Below are positions 1 to 12,139 of a DNA stretch of 64,000 nt, in pieces (position 1 is the stretch's first letter; every line of letters starts with the position of its first letter). The translations under genes were made by a program, and so were the position numbers. This DNA is from Mytilus galloprovincialis (Eukaryota; Mollusca; Bivalvia; Mytilida; Mytilidae). A model generated the notes under the pieces. The model ran no database searches and was not told where the DNA came from. It saw only the letters and a list, made by a program, of their open reading frames with translations. Where the stretch lies: assembly GCF_965363235.1 (NCBI RefSeq), contig NC_134841.1, positions 38,407,440 through 38,471,439 of the forward strand, in the 5' to 3' direction.

Positions 1-319
1 TAGATCCAACAAACATACTATACATGTAAAACAAACAATCTGCATAATGCTTACATCAATCCGATTGTCGTTTCTCCTGTTGTTAATATATTGTTACTGT
101 TTAGCATGTTTCATAAAAACTATTCAACTTTTTGTTATTTGTTTTTCTGATACTTTGTTCTTGAAAACTCAATAAAACAGAATCGAATATGTTTTTGTCC
201 TCATAACTATTTGTTTTCATTGAATAAGCGTTCTGCTTTTCGTTGTCCGTGTCCATCTCGTCTAAATGATGTAGTCTTTGTGAAAATTTTAGATATTAAC
301 AAGAAAATCATAAGCTGAA
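1..319. other. Gene-free AT-rich stretch
   Basis: No coding potential, RNA gene or repeat structure was recognised here. All frames are short and broken. Confidence 0.5.
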
Positions 320-1046
320 GACGGACAAACATAAATTAAAGGCAACAGTAGTATCCCGCTGTTCGAGACTCATAAATCGATTGAGAAAAACAAATCCGGA
401 CTTAAACTGAGGGAAACACATCAAATATAAGGTGTCAGACCACCAATTAAAAATCCCTATCTGTTCAACCAAATTTTGCAATTTTCACAGCTTTCTAAAT
501 ATTTTACCTTAAGTTTAACTTCAAGGAAACCAGGTATATCCTGAATTGTACATGTATCACCATCCTACATGCCAATTTTCAACCAATGTTTAAAGTCTTG
601 TAACAAATTTCTGATTTTGAAAAGACAGGTACTACCAAAATAACTCCCGGTTTTCTGGAAATCTTAAATTAGTGTACTATGTAGCGCATTAATCCTGAAT
701 TTTTAATGCAAACTCATAGACAAGTGAATTTTGGCTCAAAATGGTCTAAATATATTTCCCTTTCACCAAAAGTTTCATTTCTGCAAATTTGTTGGTTAGT
801 TTAAGTAAACAATGACATCAAAAGCACTATTTTGTGTCAAAGTACGTTCTAAATTGGAGGGAGTAATTGGTGGTCTGACACCATAAGAGAACTACGACAC
901 CACAGAAACGAACTATAATAATATAACAATGGCCACTTCCCTGACTTGGTACAGGACATTTTAAGAAAAAATGGTTGGCATTTCCTGACTTGGTACCGGA
1001 CATTTTAAGAAAAAAAAACGCGATCATACAAACAAAAAAGTATTCA
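320..1046 (+). repeat. Dispersed repeat split by an inserted element
   Basis: The parts at 320-430 and 883-1046 resemble the stretch at 8262-8400: both have 'ggcaacagt.gtat', then 'aaacaaatc', then an 'aacac.tcaa.tataagaga' block. Here the block is interrupted by the element at 431-882. The right part has a local duplication: a unit of about 33 bp starting 'cctgacttggtac' appears at 940 and again at 984. The phrase 'cctgacttggtacagg' also occurs in the dispersed repeat at 24262-24450. No coding content is seen. Confidence 0.6.
431..882. mobile_element. Non-autonomous inverted-repeat element (452 bp)
   Basis: Both ends carry the same inverted sequence: the left end reads GGTGTCAGACCACCAATTA and the right end is its reverse complement. 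The flanks are 'ataa' on both sides (427-430 and 883-886), consistent with a 4-bp target duplication. The related repeat at about 8345-8370 reads straight through as 'aactataagagaaa', which is what an unoccupied site would look like. There is no open frame for a transposase. The superfamily is not assigned. Confidence 0.75.
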
Positions 1047-1573
1047 CAAAACATTCACGGAAAACAAAATTGAATAACACAAGCTGTACTGATAACATCG
1101 AGGCAGACTGGGGTGATAAGTAGGTGACTTATGCAACCACATCAATCTGGCTATAGGTTAACAATATTCAAGATCTATTGTAGCTAATATACGTTTTCCT
1201 CATCGTTGAATTTAGGACAATGACCTATAGTTGTTTACGCCCTTTTCCTGTGGTATGATCTTTGATAGAGCAATTTATATTTGGTCTTGAACAAACCCAT
1301 TCCAGAAGCACATGTCGTTTCTAGGAAGTCTAAATTACATGTTCGTATTATCATAATATAGGAAATGTAATGTTAAAATTAGTAAAAACATGTAAAAAAC
1401 GACAAATAAATCAGAAAGTTTAATATTTGTCAATTAAATAACTTCTCAAGCAGAAGTAAATATTTATATTGTGGTTCAAATGCATGTAAAACATGACATT
1501 AACAATTGCGTGTAATTGTTTAGGTGACGGTTAGTGCCGGTGAATAATAATAGAAAACACGCACGCGCAATGA

Positions 1574-1580
1574 TATAAAA
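1574..1580 (+). promoter_or_regulatory. Candidate TATA box of the glycine-rich gene
   Basis: TATAAAA sits about 30 bp upstream of a likely first untranslated exon and 1.3 kb upstream of the first coding exon at 2882. The GC-rich short stretch just before it (acacgcacgcgcaatg) stands out from the AT-rich surroundings. Placement is inferred from spacing alone. Confidence 0.4.
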
Positions 1581-1603
1581 ATGACGAACAAAGGTGCTGT
1601 TTG

Positions 1604-1645
1604 CATATTCTCATTCCAGTTAACCAGACATCAAAGGAAAAACAA
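1604..1645 (+). other. Candidate 5' untranslated exon
   Basis: This stretch lies about 30 bp after TATAAAA and ends at a good donor (caa|gtaaga, GT at 1646-1647). The next acceptor is the 'ttattttag' just before the ATG exon at 2880. Splicing 1645 to 2880 would put a short leader directly before the start codon. The transcription start is a guess. Confidence 0.35.
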
Positions 1646-2199
1646 GTAAGATCTGTTATAGCCAAAATAATCTGTAATTTTAATTAAAATTTAATTCGAC
1701 CAAACTATTGCAATTATTTGGATATTTAATGAAAAAAACATATTTTCAATATTAAATCTTTATATAAAAAATATACATAATTCCACAACCATGGTTTTAT
1801 TTTAGTATTTAGTATTTTTCTTTCTAAATACTCATTTGTCTAATTTATACTTGTGAATGAAATATTTTTTAATAAATCCTCGCGGTGAAAGAAAATGCAA
1901 CTCTTCCCAAATAAGCACTAATTAAGGTGCATAGTCAAGGACTTTACAGATTTTATTCTACATATAAGAAAAGCAAAAACTTGTTTTGAAAATTGAAAAA
2001 AAGTTATCACCATATTGATTTAAAAATCCTTATTTATAAGAAAAGTATGACAAATTTATTGCATTTCTCCTTTTAATATGATAATTCCAGTAAAAAAAAA
2101 TATCCGATCATTTGCGGTCAATTTTTACCATAGATGATGGGATGCTCGCATAGTTTTTGAAAAAGTTATTTGTTGAGTTCTCATATAGCATGTGATCGA

Positions 2200-2425
2200 C
2201 AGGAGAAGAGTGCTTCAAGTTGTTATACTTATGTGAAACACTTAATGCAAAACAATTTCCACTTGAGAAAATACCTGTACAAAGTCAGGAATATGACAGT
2301 TGTTATTCATTCATTTGATGTGTTTGAGCTTACGATAAAGCAATTTGATAAGGGACTTTCAGTTTTGAATTTTTCCTCGGATTTCAGTATTTTTGTGATT
2401 TTACTTTTTAACTATGTTGTTTCTA
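2200..2425 (-). repeat. Dispersed repeat, 3' part, copy 1
   Basis: Read on the minus strand this gives the recurring pattern 'aatcacaaaaatactga', then 'ggaaagtccctta.caaat', then 'catcaaa.gaatg', then 'cctgact.tgtacagg'. The same pattern occurs at 4921-5015, 8505-8646, 19250-19375 and 24262-24450. It lies in the intron between the candidate leader exon and the first coding exon of the glycine-rich gene. It looks like the tail of a dispersed retroposon. Confidence 0.6.
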
Positions 2426-2881
2426 AGCCTTTAAGAAGACTGTCGTGAATGCGTACGTGGATAAGAGTGTGAGATACATTATATCTTATTGAAAAAGAAT
2501 GTTGCAATCCCATTTGTTATTAACTCTAGTGTAAATAACACCCATCTCATTTCAACATAGGATAAAGTTTTGACAAATCTTCGGAAAAAAAAAACTTTTG
2601 CCAATTGTTTTTTAAAGTCACCAAATATGCCAAAATTCTACAAACCGGTTTATAAAAATTAGTAAAGGAACGCGGTAACACAAATAAATTCGTTACTTTG
2701 CTGATATCAGGGGTGAACATAATTTTACACCGTCACCATATAAACCCTAATTACTTACTACATCTGACTATGATCCCAAAAATGACATTTATTGTAAAAT
2801 TTCGACATTCTAAAAATAAAAGAGTGCTGAAAACTTTCCTTCAAGATTCAAAACTGTAATAAAACTTTATTTATTTTAGGC

Positions 2882-5800
2882 ATGATGGTGAAGTGTTGTA
2901 TTACTTGTTTCGCTCTTTTGCTAACAATTTCTCTTACTCATGCTACTGGTTTATTAGGAGGCAGTGGAAGAGGTATGTCATACTTATTTCATAACTTAAA
3001 ACAACACATTGTATCTCTCAATGATGCTCAGTAATCTTGTTTTTGAAAGGTAGGTCCGGTAAGGCCTGATTTTGGCCTCAATTTTCAAGTTCATCTTACG
3101 AAAAATTTTAGACGCTTTTTAAACACTTGAGTGACTATTTCAATTAATTCAATTAGTTTATGGGAAAAATTTTAACTGATTACGTCATTAAAAACGCTCC
3201 GATTCAAGCTACAATATGTAAAATCTATCAAATATGCCAAAAATCGTCACTTTTCAGATGGTTTTTGTCAAAAATGGAGGTGGCCGCATCCGTGTTCATC
3301 CTCAACCTTTATATATATTATGTATTATCATAAAATGCAACTTACATTTCAATATTATGGATGAACACGAATGCGGCCACTTTCATTTCAGACGGAAACC
3401 GTCTAAAATTTAACTAAAATGATCAAATTGTGAAGATTTCAGTAACTTAGCACGACTTAATGATGCTTGTACTCGATATATGTGCATTGTATTGTCAAAA
3501 ACAGCCCATATTTATGTAGCAGAAGCATTCTACTTTTCAATTAACATCTTAACGATTACATATTCACAATTTTCTAAAACTGCTATATTTTGGGGCCAAA
3601 AATGGGTCTTACTGAACCTACTCCTTTATAAAAATTAATGTAAATACATGTAACTTTGTTATCCTGCAATAGACCATTTTACTTTACAAACACAGTTTTA
3701 CTGATAACAAAAAGCTATAAGCGTTAAAAGTCTCCTTGTATCCTGCTTCTGTTGCTAGTGTACAATTATATTTGAATTACTATTTATATCACAGTTCAGT
3801 TTGGGATCATCATTCCGGTCCGCGATTAAGTCATCCAGATTTAATTGAAAAGAATTTAATGATTTAATTTAGAATCGAAAATAATAATTATACAATTAAG
3901 CTCAGTGTTAAATTACAGGATAAAAATATTATGTGTACATTGTAGGAAATAGAAAACTTATTCGGACTCACTAAGAAAGAGAAGAAAAGCTCGGCGAGCC
4001 TCGGTCTTTCCTCTGTTTAAAGGTCGTCAAATAAATTTATATAATCATACAATGTACGGCATTTATTTTTATAATGTGTGTGAACTTTCTTTACAATCGC
4101 ACCTTTTATACTTATATAATCATTTACTAGTAGTTGATATTTGATTATTTTTAAGAATATTGCAGATGCTAAAATATTATACTAGTACACTCAGTATATT
4201 TTTTGATATTGCAGTCGCTGGTCTAGGAGGTGGATTTGCACGTGGTAACTTGGGTCTAAATCTTATCGGGGATAGTGGAATATCCGGTTCTATTATTAGA
4301 AGTGCAGACGGTCGATCAATAAGTCTCACTCTCAGTCTATACATCAGATTAATGTATTATGTTTCCGCTCTTGAAAAAGTTTGTTACGATGGTATCTTAG
4401 GAGGAAGGTTGCCTAGGGGACTAATCAATAATCTTGGTTATGGATTTAATGGTCAATTTGGTGGTGGAATTGCCGGAGGGTTTGGAGGTCTTGGTTTGGG
4501 AGGCAGAACTGGTGCATTTACAGGAAGTTTAGGTGGAGGAATTTCTGGTGGATTCGGCAGTGGGTTTGCTGGAGGAGCTAGTGGATTTGGCAGTTCTAGT
4601 CTCTCTGGTAAATATAGAAAATAATTCTTCAGTAAAATGGCATAAGTGTCAAAAGATCCCATAATCATATTGATGATTTACATACCTATAAACCTCTTGT
4701 CTCTAGTTAAGAAAGTATACTTACATGCATTGCAAGCATAGACTCCGATTGAACCGATTCAAATGAAATAGTGGTTATTAATAGAAAAAACAAATAATTG
4801 TGAATATTAATTATGAAAGCGAATACTGTATTATTTTCCCTGAATTATAGCACATACGAATTGTCCTTCCACGTAAAATAAATAAGTGTTTTTGTGCTCT
4901 AACGAGATGGTGTCTTATAACAAAGTAAAATCACAAAAAATACTGAACTCTGAAGAAAATTCAAAACGGAAAGTCCCTTATCAAATAGCAAAATTAATCA
5001 AATGAATGGACAACAACGTTTATCATATATAATTATAGAAAATGATGGTATGATTGTACTCTATGATAAAGCTAAATTGTACATATATTTATTCATTAAA
5101 TTTGAAGAATTGCCGTAGCCGTGTGATATCACTTTTGTTATCAACTGCTTCCGGTTTATATCAACGGCTTCCGTTTTATACCATCTGTATCAGGTTATTA
5201 TCGCATGCCTTTCTGTAACGTTATCGCGTGACATGTCGATGTCATTCTACAAATTCCAGAAAATACACATCAATGGTACATTTCTTGTGAAAAACTTAAC
5301 TAAGGAGAATAAAATAAAACTCCAAATATTAGGAAACAGGAAAATATATAATTATTGAAAAATAGATATTATAAATGCATTTTTCAAAGTTTTATAAAAG
5401 TTCTTGTCTGTATGTCTTCTATTGAAGTATATGATAAAAATAACATAGCACGTCATTTTTCATATCAGAACCCTTATCAGCCCATGGTTAAAATCATCCC
5501 TCTAGTCTGTCGGTTCTTGAGCTGATATCATGAACTAGGGCTGATAAGGGGTCTGATATGAAAAATGTCATGTTATAATCTATATTTAACACAAACATGC
5601 ATATATAATATTATCATTATTGTATAAGTATCCCCTCTAATATAATTAAGACTAAACGAGTGTGCCTTTTACAGGTTCCCTTCAAGGAAGTGTAAGCGCT
5701 GGACTAGGTGGTAGACCAATAGGAAAAGGTAAAATTATGAACAATTGATTTAGTATTTTTTGTTATTTTGGAGATTTATTCTTGATATTAGTTTTGAATA

Positions 5801-6647
5801 AACTGCTACGATAAAATAAATTTCGGAAAGTCAGTCTTAAGTTTTAGATAAAAGAGGGACAAAAGATACCAGAGGGACAGTCAAACTCATAAATCGAAAA
5901 TAAACTGACAACGCCATGGCTAAAAATTAAAAAGACAGACAAACAATAGTACAGATGACACAACATAGAAAACTAAAGAATAAACAACACGAACCCCACC
6001 AAAAACTAGGGGTGATCTCAGATGCTCTGAAATGGTAAGCAGATCCTGCTCCAAATGTGGCACCCGTCTTGTTGCTTATGTGATAACAAATCCGGTAAAT
6101 AGTCCAATTCGGTAGTTAAAATTTATGAAAGGGAAGGGATTGTAGTTATGACGTAAGGAACATATTCGATATCATTTGTGAAACGGTTATTCCATAACGG
6201 TCAACCAACTCGTGATGGCGTCCGTAACATTTACGAAGTGAGGATTTTAACTTCACCATTTGGAACTCTTGATTTAATAGCTTCCTTGTGAGCATCAACC
6301 CTCTATCAAGAAAATCATGATAGGAAATTCAACCACGGGAATATCGTATCGTATCGTATCAATTGGGAGATATGTACACCATATGCGGGTGTTGCTACTT
6401 AGAAATGGAAAGGTCACAATTATAAACTGCTACATAATACAGATATTTTAAGGGGAAAGCAAAAATATTAATATGATAGCTTTCTATAAGAAAACTATTT
6501 TAACCCTCGACTTTCACTTAGATAAAGTATTTAATTGATAATTCATCCTGTTGTACAAATATTTCAAATGATTGAATTGAATATGAACTAAATATACTAT
6601 ATTCATTTTTAATACTTTCAAATAACTTTTGCTACGATTAAAATGTT

Positions 6648-6723
<76 letters not shown>

Positions 6724-6825
6724 CATTTATGTAGCGTAAACGGGAAAGTAACTTGGTATTTACTTCACATATGTTTATTTGTTGCTTTACATGAATCATT
6801 TCTTTTTACAGCTGCTACTTATTAA
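2882..6825 (+). CDS. Secreted glycine-rich protein (shell-matrix-like)
   Basis: Four coding exons are seen: 2882-2972, 4215-4607, 5675-5728 and 6812-6825. All introns are phase 1 with GT-AG ends, and together they give 183 residues and a TAA. Residues 1-22 form a signal peptide (MMVKCC, then a hydrophobic core ending THA). The start is the first of two adjacent ATGs. Residues 31-50 and 90-170 are rich in Gly with Ala, Ser, Leu and Phe (runs such as GGFGGLGLGG and SGGFGSGFAGGASGFG). A less repetitive middle (about 52-90) holds charged residues and one Cys. The tail ends AATY. An AATAAA-type signal follows near 6915. Glycine-rich secreted proteins of this build occur in mollusc shell matrix and other extracellular layers, but that role is inferred and no named family is claimed. 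Confidence 0.8.
3050..3621. mobile_element. Inverted-repeat element in intron 1 of the glycine-rich gene
   Basis: The left end reads GTAGGTCCGGTAAG and the right end is the reverse complement of GTAGGTTCAGTAAG; further in, 'ttttggcctcaa' pairs with 'ttggggccaaaa'. Near the middle a second inverted pair, GTGGCCGCATCCGTGTTCATCC-like on the left (3280-3301) and its complement at 3359-3380, differs at about one base. No clear target duplication and no coding frame are visible. Confidence 0.65.
4921..5015 (+). repeat. Dispersed repeat, 3' part, copy 2
   Basis: Has the 'aaaatcacaaaa.atactgaact' start, the 'ggaaagtcccttatcaaat' block and 'aatgaatggacaac'. It lies in intron 2 of the glycine-rich gene, in the opposite orientation to the copy at 2200-2425. 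Confidence 0.6.
5110..5585 (+). repeat. Diverged copy of the hairpin-ended repeat family
   Basis: Shares in order with 47920-48600 the blocks 'atcgcatgcctttctgtaacgtta', 'aaattccagaaaatacac' and a terminal hairpin in which 'cattttt catatcag' near 5455 pairs with 'ctgatatgaaaaatg' near 5560. It is more diverged than the copies at 47824 and 56833. It lies in intron 2 of the glycine-rich gene, just before exon 3. Confidence 0.6.
5847..6425 (-). mobile_element. Penelope-like element, 3' tail fragment
   Basis: Aligns by eye with 36905-37400, the tail and C-terminal end of the larger Penelope-like copy: 'gagggac.aaagataccagagggacagtc', 'gtgataacaaatccggtaaatagtc' and 'caaccaactcgtgatggcgtccgtaa' are shared. 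The fragment is cut at its 5' side and lies in intron 3 of the glycine-rich gene, antisense to it. It is an old, broken copy. Confidence 0.65.
6649..6723 (+). repeat. (TAT)n microsatellite
   Basis: About 25 uninterrupted TAT units in the last intron of the glycine-rich gene, roughly 90 bp before the final small exon. The poly-Ile and poly-Tyr open frames across it are artefacts of the repeat. Confidence 0.98.
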
Positions 6826-7324
6826 GTATGTATTCACCAGACGACAACATTTGTTGAACATATATTGTACCCTTACATTTTTTTTATCTTCGTGGTGATT
6901 GTTATATCTCATAAAATAAATTATAACAAACTCATATATCAAAACAGTGTGTTTGATTTCCGTTTATATAGTTCAGACTATATGTATACTATCGAAGACC
7001 TATTTTTAGAATATAATTGATCATACACGTATATACTGTATGAACAATGATTGCAATATCTTTTATTAAATTGATTTCATGTAAATTCAAATTTTAAACA
7101 TCCAACTTTAAAGATAAAGAGGTGGGGAAATTAGGTCGAACTAATTAACATTAAGTGCAAATAAGTTTAATTCAGGTGTGTTAAACCCGATTCATATCTT
7201 CATAAAGTCTCACACAATGTGTACACGATTACAAATTCATTATAAATGTGATGCATTAAAGAGTTTAATAAAAATGTCGAACTCAAAGTTAAATCCAAAA
7301 ACGGGAAGTCTATAAAAATGGCAT

Positions 7325-7520
7325 TACTTTATGAAAAAAAAGGCGGAGGATACAAGAGGTTCATTCAAACTCATAAGGCAAAAAAAGCTGACAAGACCAT
7401 GGCTTACAGTACAAAAAACACAAAACACAAAACACAATGTAGAAAGCTAAAGACTGAGCAAAACGAACCACACCAAAAACTTGGGTTGATCATATCTCAG
7501 CTGCTCTGGAATTGGCAGCA
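7325..7520 (-). repeat. Diverged fragment related to the Penelope-like tail
   Basis: 'caaactcataaggcaaaaaaagctgacaagaccatggct' and 'ccaccaaaaacttgggttgatcatatctcag' (each split by mismatches) parallel the tail at 5870-6030 in order and spacing. It is older and shorter than the other fragments. The open frame over it is chance. Confidence 0.45.
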
Positions 7521-8261
7521 CAATTTTGAAAGCAGTGATTTATAAGAATCGACACTTGTAAAGAGTTACAAAATATATATGAACAGAAAAGACTAAAACA
7601 AGTAGATGTAACAGTCAAATATATGAAACTGTAAATAATATCAAGCAAAGATATTGAATTCACTGGATTCAGGACAGGATGGCTATGTTGTTTATTGTTT
7701 ATTGTTAATTTGAGAAATCGGTGTTTGGTGGCCTTGGTATCGTTTGTAATTTTTGTTCATAACTTTCTTGTACCTTGTCTTCTATATGTTGCTTTCTTGG
7801 CGTCTTTCTGTTATTATTACCATTGGTTTTCCGTCTAATTTATATTTAACACACAGCGACTATCATGCTGATGTTTTTAGAAAACATTAACCATAAAAGT
7901 TAAAATGACCCTTTATAAATGTGTTGCTTCCAAGTCACTTTGTCGGACTCATTATCACTACTACGCGCAATTGAAACGATTTGATATCCGACTTGAACAG
8001 TCGCAGAACAATATAATATGCATTCTTGACAATAAACAGGTGAAAAATGTGGGAACATATAGAAACAACTGTTGTTCTATTATTTTACAATACAACTAAT
8101 ATTATGTTGACAAGTGTACCGACCATGTGTGTTGCGTAAATCTAAAGGAATGTTTAAACAGTTGGTGGTTTAAGGAGAAGTCTCAATAGATACGTAATGT
8201 TTTTTTAAAAAGAAATACTTATCTACAAGTCACATTGACAAATTAATAGGTACATATTAAG
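7521..8261. other. Gene-free stretch
   Basis: No supported gene or repeat. A 64-codon open frame at 7905-8099 has no recognisable domain or splice context. Confidence 0.4.
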
Positions 8262-8660
8262 GCAACAGTTGTATACCGATGTTCCAAAGTCAAAACACGA
8301 TCATTATCAAACAAATCTGGGATACAAGTTTAAAGCGAGGAAAACACGTCAACTATAAGAGAAAAACAACGGAGCAACAGAATCACTAACGAACAACAAA
8401 AACAATCAACAAGTTAACACACATATATAAAAATATATAAGTACTTGAAAACGGGAGTAGCCTTATAACCCAAAAGGGCATAACAAAAACAATGCTAAAT
8501 TCCATTTGAAAATGCCTGTACCAAGTCAGGAATATGACAGTTGTTGTCCATTCGTCTGATGTGTTTGATCCTTTGAATTTACCATTTGATTGGGGACTTT
8601 CCGTTTTGAATTGTCCTCGAGGTTCAGTATTTTTGTGATTTTACTTTCTATGTTTAACTT
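8262..8660. repeat. Two dispersed repeats side by side
   Basis: 8262-8400 matches the repeat at 320-430 plus 883-900 and preserves the uninterrupted version of its insertion site. 8505-8646 is a minus-strand copy of the '...actgaacctcgaggac...' tail family also seen at 2200, 4921, 19250 and 24262. No coding content. Confidence 0.55.
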
Positions 8661-10020
8661 AGCCTTAGGAATTTGAGGCATTAGTATCTTGGAAAAAAAC
8701 TTAATACAAGTACGGAGAATTTAACACATGTAGGTATGCTCTCTTGGAAACTATCTTGAAATCAGCAAATCATAAATATGTATTTACAGTCCTGTTTTTT
8801 TAGACTTTTAATAAAGCGACAGTCATTTTATATCTAAACCATATATGCTCCTCAGCTTTGTCTGTGCTCGAAATCCCAAAAACCCTACATTTCTAATAAG
8901 AGGGCACCGGTTATCGAACATTTTGAAGTACAAAGAGGCAAGATAAATCCTTATTAAATTTCATTCAAATTTTGTGTGATTCATAATAAAATCCAACGAA
9001 GGTTCCATAGTAATATCTAGTCCATAAGCTTTCATTTCACATTAACATTACACAATGTACTACTGTCCAATATGTTCTTCCTAGCCAGACATAAATAAGG
9101 GGTTTTATACCTTAACAAACTGGAAATATAACACCGTGATGAAAAAAAAATCCTCAAAGAAAACAGTGTTCAATACTGGTATGATCTAGATGATTAATGA
9201 TTGACAATTGCAAATTCTTTTTAAACCTGCGTCCTCATGAATACATGTGATAAAATTAAAGGCCAAATATTGTTTTCGCTGTCAAATTTCACGTCTTAGA
9301 CAACAGTATTATAAACATGTTATAAACAAGACCAATACCGAACCCTGAACTGTGTCGCTACATTCAATTCACTGAGGTAACTTAAACTGGGACATAGATG
9401 ATCAATACTTTTTATTGAAGCCAATAACAATTTGACAAACCTTTCCTATCGGCAATCATAAAGTGGGTACATGGTGGATGTATAATGTGCCTACTCGTTG
9501 CAATTTAAGCTACAGACAAAATAAACCACCATATAAAGTTCTCTTCTTAAGGTTTTTTGGACGGACGGAGTAAAGCGGTTACTATGCCTACTCTGGTGAT
9601 TTGCGATGTAGGCTAAAAGAGTATTGATGTCCATTTGACACATGCCCCGCATGCACTAACATTTTTAATGTTCAGTGAACCGAGCAAAACGAGTCAACAT
9701 TTTTCTTTGGCATATGATATTAAACGTTCACATAGTAGTGTGAATCTATTATTATTCGTTGGATACCAATTTGTGTGGCTATCGTGATTACAGGAAAACA
9801 CGAAAACGAAAAGTCTTCCTCAATCCACGATAATTGATACCCACAAAAATAAATCAATCGCCAGTATACTAGTACTCAAGTAATCAATCTTCACAAACAA
9901 TAATTAATAAAAATTGTACACTGATATGGGCGGTCGAATGGATGAACGTACTTACGGAAGAAAGCTCATAATCGAAAACGTATAACTCTTAATCTTGTAG
10001 GTTGAACATACACATAATAA
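8661..10020. other. Gene-free stretch between two host genes
   Basis: No domain-bearing frame, RNA gene or clear repeat was recognised. The minus-strand AATAAA complement near 10050 probably belongs to the gene at 10159-12139. Confidence 0.4.
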
Positions 10021-10158
10021 AAACAAATTTATAATACAGAATCGATATATTTATTTTTCAAACGTAAAGGAGAAAAAAAATGTTTAGGTGAATCACAATA
10101 GTGCATAAATCTTGATTGTCCAATTTAAACTTAATAAGTGTTAGATTCATGGCTTCTT

Positions 10159-12139
10159 TTACTGCTTAAATATTTTCATGAATATCCACATGGATGCTAC
10201 AAGCATTACTGACATCGTCATAGAATCTGAAATTAGAAAAATTACACAATTATTTCACAACTTTACTTCTATAGATTCTTTATTTAAAATGCAATCATTG
10301 TGCTGCATATGCACATTGACATTTACTAAAAGTCTATGGATTATTTGAAGGAGGCAACTAAAATATATATGTATTCTGCAATATCAAACATAAATTGAAA
10401 TAAGTTCAGCTCCAATACAGTCTTATTTGTTACTTATTGTGCAACCTAAAGAATTGTAAAATAACACATTTGATTTGACAACAATCTCAATTACTAAAAA
10501 TGTTTTGCTTCATTTTGGTTTTAAGCGTTCCTTATGAATCAGGAAAAGCGATTCTGTCACATCAGCATTATAAAGCGATATTTTCATTTTACGTGCAAAC
10601 CATAACATAATAGAACTAGCTTATCTAAAAGTTATCAAAGGTACCAGGATTCTAATCTAAAACTGGGTATTATAAATGGACATGTTGTTATGAGAACAGT
10701 TACGTACCTGCTCCTGAACATGTTGTTATACAACCAGCATGTGTAAGATCTTCGTCACTACCATCAGAACAATCAACGGCTCCATCACATCGTTTAGCAC
10801 TGGTTACACAAGTTACTAAACCGGATACGCATCCATAGTTATCGGCACCACAATTCTGTAAAAATTCAATAATATGTGATTCACGAGTTTAATTATTTTC
10901 TTTGAACTGTACAAAGTTCTTATACAAGAAGAATCTTCATTAAAAAGAACATGCGAAAAAGACTACATTGTTTTCTTCATTTAACAATACTTGCTTAAGA
11001 AAAAAACATATTCATCCTGTTTAGGACATCAAGAGGAAACCTCCTACCTCATCGAAATTGTCTTACCAATATAAGTAAGTCTGTCGTGAAGGGTTTTATG
11101 TAGAAATTTAAGAGGGAGTGTGTGAGTTGTTTTATCTGACCTTTTCTTTTGTACATTTTCATAAATATAATAACTAACATACCAATTATTTTTTTTTTTC
11201 AATTTAGGAGATTTATGATATCTTAAAGTTCCATTTGATTTAAAATTAATAAGTATATACGATACAAAGTAAAATTTGCCAAGCACAGATATTTATATTG
11301 CCAATTCAAAATTTCACTTTTGGTCAGTTCAACGTGAGATTTTTAGAACAGTAACCTTATCTAAATTTCCAAGTTGATTAGGATAACAAGTTGTCGTCCA
11401 GCAACTGTTAGTTTCTGAATCGTCACCAGCACAGTCCGTTCCACCACCAGATGCTGCCGGGTTGTCACATTGTCTTGTCCGGGTGTATTGTCCATTACCA
11501 CATGTCACTGAACATGACCCATAAGCTGACCATGATCCCCAGTTTCCATTGACTGAAATTATGTTATAAATTAAAACCATGAACATACATATCAATGCAT
11601 ATTTATTTTTCTATTCAGATATATTTTGGTCCGTAATAAAAAATATATTCGCGACGGCTTCGTAGGTTACATGCCATCAATTCAAATTCCTATATAGTCA
11701 ACCATTTTTTTATCTTCATATGTCATTAAATCATGTACCCGCAGTTTAACATGTTTAATGTCATGAGGACCATGCATATATACATATATAAAAGAATTCC
11801 ATACCAGAAGAACAGTTTGTACAATGTACATTTTAAGTTTAAATCAACGGTCATGGAAGAGCAAAATATCAATTCAGCATTGGAATTCTTTTTATCTGAC
11901 TTAACGGTATCGTACGATGAACTGTATCTGATTACATCCATGTCATTTAGTCTGTTGATAAAAAAAAATTGTCACATTGACAATCAAACAATATCCCATA
12001 ATTATTTATGTTTATGTCATAAAATCATATAAAATCAGAAATGTCACTAATAAACGATAACTTGAAACTACTTACCAACTTGACCACTTCCTAATTCCAC
12101 AAAAGCGAATACTGTCACAGCCAACAATAACCGGTTCAT
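10159..12139 (-). CDS. Secreted or membrane-anchored TSP1 + LDLa domain protein
   Basis: Four minus-strand exons: 12139-12076, 11552-11356, 10855-10708 and 10226-10159. Phases run 1, 0, 1 with GT-AG ends, giving 158 residues. Residues 1-19 are a signal peptide (MNRLLLAVTVFAFVELGSG). Residues 25-77 are a thrombospondin type 1 repeat with the W-x-x-W start (W26, W29), CSVTCGNG, and six cysteines (35, 39, 50, 62, 72, 77). Residues 89-129 are an LDL-receptor class A domain with six cysteines (89, 96, 103, 110, 116, 129) and the acidic calcium-binding stretch CDGAVDCSDGSDE. The last 22 residues are hydrophobic and end in KIFKQ, so a membrane or lipid anchor is likely. Both domains are protein-binding extracellular modules; partner and process cannot be read from sequence. 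An AATAAA signal lies near 10050. Confidence 0.88.

Noticed and set aside
4453-4668. Proline-rich minus-strand open frame
   Set aside because: Complement of the glycine-rich exon; no independent support.
6514-6825. Open frames of poly-Ile and poly-Tyr on both strands
   Set aside because: They are readings of the (TAT)n microsatellite. Only the last few codons of the plus frame belong to the final exon of the glycine-rich gene.
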